This document shows positions 56,701 to 64,000 of a stretch of 64,000 bases of DNA, piece after piece. The notes beneath the pieces were generated by a model, which was not told the DNA's origin, did not search any database, and saw nothing but the letters and a program-made list of their open reading frames with translations. A program made the translations under genes and the position numbers. Every line of letters begins with the position of its first letter. Position 1 is the stretch's first letter. This DNA comes from Takakia lepidozioides (lineage: Eukaryota; Streptophyta; Takakiopsida; Takakiales; Takakiaceae): the NCBI GenBank assembly GCA_030704615.1, contig CM060734.1, positions 36,162,042 to 36,226,041 on the forward strand. The letters run 5' to 3'.

Positions 56701-59570
56701 TCAGTAGGATGTATTTGAGAATATCGGAATTCAAATAGGGCGATGCGTGGCCCAATCAGGGTTGGCCACGCCGCCAGTCAACTCCCCTCTACCCAACGGT
56801 TTCTGACTTATGGCGGCCTTATGGAAATCTTGAGACTGCCAAGCTGGGCCAAGAGACTGGAACGCACATGATTTTTTTTTTGGTGCACCCTGCAATGCGT
56901 GCTCCAGATGGCATGCAATAAATTCAAGCAGGTCTACCACCAAAGTCCAGCGGGAAGTGGACCCTGCATGTGCGGAGTGACGTGGCGAGATTTCACTGGC
57001 GCCCCTTTTTGGCCGCCATCGCATTAAATAGTTGCAGACCCCTCACACGTGCTGGCGGTATGCCACTGCACGGACAATCCAGCAGACGGGATGAGTGGGA
57101 CTATCGTCAGTCTGCCGTCGTCGCATTCATCAAGTCCAACAGACTTACTCCTGATGATAGATTCATCCGAAGAGTGTTACCGGGTCGCACAAGAAGTCCC
57201 CTTCCCACCAATGGGCTACTACTTCCAGCTTCCTACCCATTTATTTTAGAGAAGACTAGCAACATTGTAAGATCTCAATGGAAAAGTGCAATCTTTGACA
57301 ACACGATATGTTGTTTTCGGATTTGTCAAATCTTCTCAACCCGTGTCCAGAGTGATACAAAATGGGGTGACACTAGAGTGAATGCATTCTCTGGTGCACG
57401 CAGGGCCAACGGTCCTGACGTAGTACTGTTTGGCGTTGCACACGGACATGCACGTTGGGGCTGCGTTGCAATAGGCACACTTGAACGTTCCTGGAGGAGG
57501 AACTCTTCCTTAGGACAAAATGGGGTCGTCGAATTGCCAATCCAGTCTGTCTCATTCCGGGTGCTTTTGCTCGTGTAGTGGTAACAGAAGGGAGTGTCTG
57601 TCCCGAGGTGACGACAACGTACATCAAGATGTTGCAATTGCCTTGCCACGGATAGACCACTTGGTCACTCCATTAGCATTCTAAAATATTTAATGGTGAG
57701 GCCAAGGTAAGAGGGGTCCAGCAGTCCAAGTATGTCCAGCAGCAAATAGTCTAGATCACAGAAAAGCCCACTGGACCACCTCTTGTAAAGATAGCTTTTT
57801 GAGGGTCACATGGCACTCCTAAGAAAAAAAAACACTTGTACCTCTGAATCTGCAGACCCACCAATGGGCTGCTCTGTCTCCATTTGTCGACGTCGACCAA
57901 GCTTGTCCTTCCTCCCTCCTTGGCTCCCTCCATCTCACAGTACTCTTTTTGCTTTCTCTTTTCTCGCTTTTATACCAAACAAAGGTCCCATGGACCCAAC
58001 GGTGGTGACTGGTGACGCTTCATCACACCACATCTTGTAGGTAAGTTGGGGGATGACCGAGAATAAGGTCATGCTTGACAAGACACTTTGAGCCATGTTG
58101 TGGTAGCCCTCCGGGTTGAAGTGACACCATAATTTAGGCTTGCTTCGACAAGGGTCGACCTTTTACCTTATATCCTTTATTATTATTTTAATTTGGCAGG
58201 TTGTGCATTTGGGGCACATGTTGGTAGATTGTGCATTTTCATCACATGTATGCGGACCAATATTTGTAGGTTGGGCATTTGCGCTGCAATGAGCAATGAT
58301 ATTGATCCCAGTCTAATATGTGGAATGTATATATATAGAGCTGTGTATCTTGGTTGGCATGTGCACGCCCCCCAACACGACCCACACTCATCCCTCCCTC
58401 ACCACTGAAGTCCGTGAACTCAAGAGGATGATGATGAGAAGGTGGTAGGTATCTATTTTGTTTTTCCTGCATGGGCCCGCCCCGGCCCCAACTATTGGCC
58501 TTCAAATGGATTCGAATCCATCCCATCTCATTGTCCTTAGAAACTGGGAACAGCAGCTAATGAAACCTGGACAACTGTCTTGTAACAATTCAGGGACAGC
58601 CCCGGCCATGCAGGCGCATTCCTTCTTGTGATGTGGCTTTTGGAGAGCTGTAGGGACCCAGAAATTTGTGGCCCCGAAAAGCAGGTTTCCGTGGGCAACG
58701 TTATGCGTGAGGGCTTGTGAGGGTGCGACAGCAGCAGAATTTGTTGGGTACAAAAACGATGGCTGACGGTGTGAAAGAGTCCGATGTCCTGACTTGGGTC
58801 TTTGGGAAAGCTTGTTCGAAAGCAGAGCACGCACCTACACGTACTTGAAGAGTGGTGGGGAGCTTCGCATGTAACTAGCGAATACTGATTACTTCATGCT
58901 GTAATGATTGTCACAGTGTTGGATTGTAGTGAAGGATCGACATTTTGTCACGAGACCGTCTTGCAGGGCGAGATTCCTCAACAAGCTAAGTAGTGCTCAA
59001 GGGTGTCGCAGTTGAAATGTGCTGGCGCACTCATGTGGATGCAGAAAGCGCACAATAATGTTGTACTAACAAAGGACGCAAAAGGACCATAGCTTGGTGC
59101 TCGCTTGTGGACACGTAGACGACAAGGTTGTGTGGGTCCCGGGCTGGCCCAATATTATTGGCTCCCTTTTGTTTTTGGGGATTTGTAGCTTCTGTAGCGT
59201 TTTTTGGAATCTTCAATTACTAGCATTTGTCTAGCAAAGCTCGCAAGCAACTGATCTGGATTAAAGCGTCTTACTGCCTGGAGAAGGAGTTGCTTAGATG
59301 GAGTGTTGATTCAAGTGAGTCTAAGGGATTCAAGGGATTCAAATGTGCCTCGGGATCTAAGGGATTCAAATGTGGAGCAACTCGGGGGAGTTGAGAAAGT
59401 CTGGCCTGGAACTTAACATTCCTTTTATTCTTCCCCCAACTTTGTACAACTGACTATTCAAACTTGGACGAGAGACAGCTGTTGCAGAGGCTGGAAGTGT
59501 AAGTCTCTCCTAAGTTACTTGATCGCTGAATATTCATGTAACTGCACAAAGTACTTGTAGGTCTTCCCCT
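53730..59570. other. Intergenic stretch, no supported gene
   Basis: No frame with a recognisable domain. A 202-codon frame at 56,970-57,578 overlaps open frames on both strands and shows no family. Other contents: a C-rich run at 54,888-54,945; a tRNA-like A box (TGGCCTAGTGG, 55,317-55,327) with a weak B box 30 bp on, perhaps a decayed SINE; a relative of the 52.2-kb SINE body at 58,098-58,155; and short local repeats at 58,195-58,280 and 59,320-59,375. Confidence 0.4.
58098..58160 (+). repeat. SINE-body relative
   Basis: GTAGCCCTCCGGGTTGAAGTGACACCATAATTTAGGCTTGCTTC corresponds to the SINE body at about 52,349-52,393 (GTAGCCCTTCGGGATGAAGT, then GACTCCATAAGTTATGCTTC). It is followed by a T/A-rich tail. 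The promoter half is not clearly preserved. Confidence 0.6.
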
Positions 59571-59577
59571 ACTCCAA

Positions 59578-59583
59578 TATATA
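59578..59583 (+). promoter_or_regulatory. TATA box of the aspartic protease gene
   Basis: TATATA in ACTCCAATATATACCCTGCA lies 226 bp upstream of the predicted ATG at 59,809 on the same strand. Position is plausible; no other promoter element is claimed. Confidence 0.5.
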
Positions 59584-59808
59584 CCCTGCAGGCCTGCCCC
59601 TACTTCTCGATCTCTGCAGTTCCTCGCTCGGAACTAGTCCCTCTTCAAGATTGCATTCTGTCGGAGCCTCCTCCATCTGACTAGCGGCAGGCAGATAATT
59701 TGAAGTACAGAGTTCTAGCAGAGACACGTGGAAACATACTCCCTGTGAAATTGACCGACTTCTACACTAAATCTTGAAAGTCCATAGAGTCCTGTGAGGA
59801 GGGGATAC

Positions 59809-62800
59809 ATGGGGGGGCTCAAGGGAACTGCGCAGGGAGTTGTATTCTTACTTCTAATTTTCCAATGTGTTGTTGCTCTGGGGATGCAAACTTCTACACT
59901 TGATGCTCCCAGGCGAGGCCTTCTTCACCCGGGAGCCAACAATCAGAAGCATGATACCAACAGCCGTCAGGCAAGCTTTCCCCAACCACAATTGTTCATT
60001 TCTGTGGAACTTCCGGTTCCAGACTCGAACCTGTTCACTATATGGCACGGATGTGCGTCAATTTTCATCTAGGATCCAACGGTGTAAATATGTATATTCA
60101 TGTACAACTGGTTGCTAATTCCTCTTTTCTGAGGTGATCTAGTGCTGGGAAGAGTCAGCTGAAGTTGTAATTTCTTTAATTGAGGTGTTCGGTGTTCTCA
60201 TGTTTCCAACGATGTAGAGCAATTCTGAAACTGTATGTACACCATAATCTCACGAGTCTGCCAGTGTTTTAAACTTAGGACTTCTTTAGTCGGCTGGAAA
60301 GGAAATCAAGCAAACATATGCAAGATCTGTATTTCTGACATCTGCACATCCAGAATTGTGTCAATAACGACTCGTATCAGCTGGCACGGTTCCAAAGGGC
60401 GGAGGCTGTGTACATAAAGATCTAGACTACCAAACTTCCTGGGAGAGAAAAGCTGTATCGAAATGAGTCCTACAGACTGCGGGAAAATTCAAGAAACAAT
60501 GTCCAGAACCCGACCTTCCAGATGGGTGTTCCTCTTTTCATGGTCCTCTTACCCCCGTAATCTCCTGGATTGTGAGCAAATAATGGAGACCAGTGACAAT
60601 TACTTGTTCGTGTGAACCAGATTCAGTTGACTAGTCTGACTGCCTCTTGATTGTGGTGACAGGCGATTAGGGTGGAGCTCATGCACAGAGATCACCCATC
60701 GTCGCCCCTTAGCCCTTCAAGCCCCAGAACATTCACCGAACGGTTTGGTGAGGCTGTGAAGAGAAGTCGTGCACGCAGGGATCATATTGCACGTAATATG
60801 AAAGCTTCTGGGACGTCTGCCGCCTACTCGAGCCCCGTATCATTCGGTAATGGAGAGTACCTGATGGAAATTTCACTGGGCACACCGGCACAGAAGTTTT
60901 CCGCAATTGTCGACACTGGAAGTGATTTGGTGTGGGTTCAGAGTTTGCCCTGCGCAGCATGCTATACGCAGACTGGGCCCATGTTCGATCCAGCGAAGTC
61001 CCGAACTTACAGAGGAGTTTCCTGCAACAACAATTTGTGCCAGGTAGAACTACAAACATTAATTTCTTGTTCTTCGAGCGGAATCTGACCTGTCAGGGCG
61101 TTAGTATTGATTTACGGGAAAAAAGGAAGGTGTGCGAACACCCAGCACTTTAAAGTCTAAGTCGAGTGAACTCGATTCTTTTCGCAATGTTCAGCATGGT
61201 CAAGTGATCGAGAGCATTCAGAAACGTCCCCTGCATTTGAGCCTGGGCACTGTGGACGCTTCTCCACCATCCATGCATAACTCATGGCAGGCTAAGTACT
61301 GCAATTTCTGGCCCCTCTATATCATATCTTTATTTGTCAGACCTTTGAAATGGTTTTTAGCCCTGTAGATTATGAGAGACCCAACATCCCCTGGGAACTC
61401 ATTGATGTCTTGAGCCTCTAAACTTCTCTTGCTCTGAAAGCCCATTGAGCTTGACCAGCAAGTGAGCACTAATAGTGTTCTTCTAGGATTTGTGTGCATA
61501 TTTGCTGCAAAGAGTAGTTACTATTGTGCCCTATCACCTTTCTTGCATCTTGCCCTCCAAGTCTTTCATTTGAAATCCAGTCCACGGACCCGTCTTTTTC
61601 TTTTTCTTCTTCTTTTGACCTCGCAAATTGTCCCAGCAATTACTGAAGATTTGTGTTCAGCCCCTCAGCAAATTGTAGGAAAAGGTCTACTGAACTCTGC
61701 AACGTGAACAACTGTTTGTCCCAGGCCCTGCCATCTCAAGTCTGCGCAAAGTCGGACTGCCAGTACCAGTATACATATGGAGATGAATCCACCACCAGCG
61801 GTGACTTTGCCTACGAGACGGTCACTTTCGGCGGAGCCGCTGGCATCCCTAATTTTGCCTTTGGTTCTGGACATACCAACCTGGGTACTTTTGCAGGTGC
61901 AGGTGGACTTGTGGGTCTGGGACAAGGCCCCATTTCTCTTCCTTCTCAGCTCAGCTCTACTGTGCCCAACAAATTCTCCTACTGCTTAGTTAGCTTGAAA
62001 AGTTCAGTAACTACGACCAGTCCCATGTTCATCGGAGATGCGTCATATGGCGGCGCAGGCTTCACATATACTCCCATCGTCTCCAACCCCATCAATCCGA
62101 CATATTATTATGCGCATGTGACTGGCATTACTGTTGCTGGAAAAGCTCTGACTATTCCAGCAGGCACGTTTGATATTGATTCCTCAGGCACTGGGGGAGT
62201 TATCCTAGACTCCGGGACGACCATCACATACTTCAACTCGAATGCATATATGCCCATCTTATCGGTAAAGCACCTGGGATCTAAACATATCACTTCAATT
62301 TTTTAAATCTTGCATGACATAAAGTTTTAGTATGTACAGTCTTCAAGATTCTTTATGCACTGGACTATACCTGTAGCCTGGGTTAATTTCTCAAAACTAG
62401 CTGTATGTACTGAACTCCAGCAACCTTTGCCTCACTATCTTAGTGCACGAAGGTAATGGGACGAAAGATTACTCAGGGACTGTGCACAGACTCACCTATG
62501 TTTTGTTCTGGTGCCAGGCCTTCATGTCAGCAGTCAAATACCCACCGGTTGATGGGTTTTTCTATGGACTGGACCTTTGCTTCGATGTCACTGGGGTTTC
62601 AAATCCGACGTTCCCTGACATGGTGGTGCACTTTACCAACGCCGACTTCGTCCTGACTGCTGAGAATAATTTTGTGTTTGTGGACACGACCAACACTGTT
62701 GTTTGCCTTGCTATGGGGAGCAGTTCGGAGTTCAGTATATTTGGTAACATCCAGCAGCAGGATCATGAGGTGGTATACGATAATGTGAATCGTCGGATTG

Positions 62801-62832
62801 GATTCAGGTCCGTGAGCTGTGATACTTTGTAA
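59809..62832 (+). CDS. Aspartic protease, family A1B (nepenthesin/CDR1-like), about four exons
   Basis: Secreted pepsin-type endopeptidase of the atypical plant class. Exon 1 begins at ATG 59,809 with a signal peptide (VVFLLLIFQCVVALG). Its frame is open to a TAG at 60,070, so the donor lies before that; I could not fix it. Exon 2, about 60,663-61,043, carries VELMHRDHPSSPLSP, the prosegment, GEYLMEISLGTP, the first catalytic motif DTGS (60,912-60,923) and the Cys-rich nepenthesin-type insert (CAACYTQTGPMFDPAKSRTY). Exon 3, 61,725-62,264, carries CQYQYTYGDESTTSGDFAYE, GLVGLGQGPISLPSQL and the second catalytic Asp in ILDSGTTITYF (62,208). Exon 4, 62,518-62,832, carries CFDVTGVSNPTFPDMVVHF and IFGNIQQQDHEVVYD. 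Exons 2-4 are all phase 0 and give 411 residues, so about 450-480 in total, normal for the family. No disabling change seen. Confidence 0.9.
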
Positions 62833-64000
62833 GTCGAGGACATGTCTGGCCAAGGAACCTAGGTCTGTTGGCCTGAAGCAGCTCCGTCCTCTGGGAAGCC
62901 CTGAATATATAAGTTGTACAGCCCCATCGGATCGAGCTCTGTCTCAAATTGTCCGGATCGCCGTGTTAAGAAACGGATGTTCCATATGGCCACAGACAAG
63001 ATACCTATCTTCACATGGCGCACTTCTGATCTTTATCAAGAAAGATGTTCTTCTTCCAGCCGTTAAGACCTAACAACGGGATCTTGAACATCGTTTGAAG
63101 CTCGGACCGGGCTCTTATATTGTAAAGCGTCGTTGGCCCTTAGCTTCAATGCCTTCCAGTACACTTATCCTCCGCTCACTGGGCCATCTGGAATCCTGTG
63201 TAAGATATCATGAATATTAGCGCCAGTAGATCATGAAATGCAACACAGATTACAAAAACTTGAAGTTGCGAATTGCGAGCATAAAGTTTGGACCAGTGAG
63301 GTATCCAAATTGAAGGGCGCCTACAGTTCAGAATTAGTCAGTGCATTTGTACAATTAATTATTCACTGTGTAAAGTATGACTTGGGGCCTTTCAAATCTC
63401 GCAGCTGGTCACGAGTATTTGACATAATTTGTTGCGAGCAGTCTCATGTACAGTCGTCCTGCCTCATCCACTTGTACATTGCAAGTCTCAAATTGTAAAG
63501 TTTAAACATGTCATGAACGAGAAACTTATCTCGGGAACCGGATTATCTCAAGGATAGCGCAATCTCAAAGACATGCTGGGCCTTAGGGACTCAACAATTG
63601 TTGGGCTTGTGGTTTTCTCGACAAACATCGAAAGCATCGGAAATCATTCCCAAACAAAGCGAGTTTTTGGCAGCTGGAAAGTAGCGCCACATGTAGATCC
63701 ACCAGCACACGGCAACCACAACTTGTAGTGGGAGCTCACGGTTAAGTGGACAAAGCAGCGTCTGTGCAGTCGTCACTGAGGGCCCACCCTAGGCTGCTGT
63801 CCTCATGCTTGGAATCAGTACCTTATGTAAGCCTTTTTTTTACGCTGTCACAGCTCTCTGTGGGGTCTCAGAGAGTTCAGTTTTGAAGGGTACCTTAGAC
63901 TTGCATTTGCAAGTTTTCTAAAAATTATGCCCTTCACGTTGAAGGGCTGTGATTTTGACAGCCCTTCATATTTTTTAGACGCTATTCAACAAGCATGCAT
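62833..64000. other. 3' flank, no supported gene
   Basis: Probably the 3' UTR and downstream flank of the aspartic protease gene. No canonical AATAAA lies close to the stop codon. The last ~150 bp contains inverted short words (CCCTTCACGTTGAAGGG at about 63,931-63,947), a small hairpin. No further gene seen. Confidence 0.45.

Noticed and set aside
56970-57578. 202-codon ORF as a gene
   Set aside because: Open frames overlap on both strands, there is no recognisable domain, no clear exon signals, and the composition is unlike the two real genes.
58500-58525. GGATTCGAATCC as a tRNA T-arm
   Set aside because: No matching acceptor, D-arm or anticodon arm could be built on either strand. The word is a simple palindrome.

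Overview
The window looks like nuclear DNA of a land plant with a repeat-rich genome. Support comes from a five-exon pectinesterase gene, a nepenthesin/CDR1-type aspartic protease gene with GT-AG introns, plant-organellar style PPR fragments, and Ty3/gypsy, Ty1/copia, LINE, SINE, CACTA and MITE sequences. The style of the PPR repeats and a LINE with a 2A-like peptide lean towards a non-seed plant (fern, lycophyte or bryophyte). That is inference; the species cannot be fixed from sequence alone.

Layout: 1-2.9 kb has no convincing gene. 2.96-9.18 kb is a decayed Ty3/gypsy element in + orientation with the order gag, protease, C5-cytosine DNA methyltransferase, reverse transcriptase/RNase H, integrase zinc finger. 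9.2-18.7 kb is a C/A-rich LINE-like block: a long 5' region of degenerate internal repeats, then a 2A-like peptide, an AP endonuclease and a reverse transcriptase. 18.8-19.9 kb holds a copia-LTR-like piece and local duplications. 19,895-26,149 is a complete CACTA element with matching terminal inverted repeats and a 3-bp ACA duplication; it carries PPR gene fragments. 26.2-33.4 kb is non-coding repeat debris that includes a perfect-period 83-bp triplication.

33,569-36,109 is an apparently intact secreted pectinesterase gene. 36.5-44.1 kb has no confident gene, only two unrecognised ORF regions and CACTA-like ends. 44.4-50.3 kb is a striking composite: two mirror-placed arrays of about 12 imperfect ~22-bp palindromes flank an interior that contains a long-TIR MITE. 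50.4-51.4 kb is a broken copia gag-protease on the minus strand. 52.2-52.4 kb is a SINE with exact 10-bp target duplications. 52.8-53.7 kb is a TIR element with an internal hairpin. 59,809-62,832 is the aspartic protease gene.

The two host genes both encode predicted secreted or wall-acting enzymes but are 23 kb apart with no sign of a shared pathway. The most unusual content is the retrotransposon-borne, DNMT3-like methyltransferase. In this copy its catalytic cysteine is replaced by phenylalanine and its frame is broken by a stop codon. Next in interest are the palindrome arrays at 44.4-50.3 kb.
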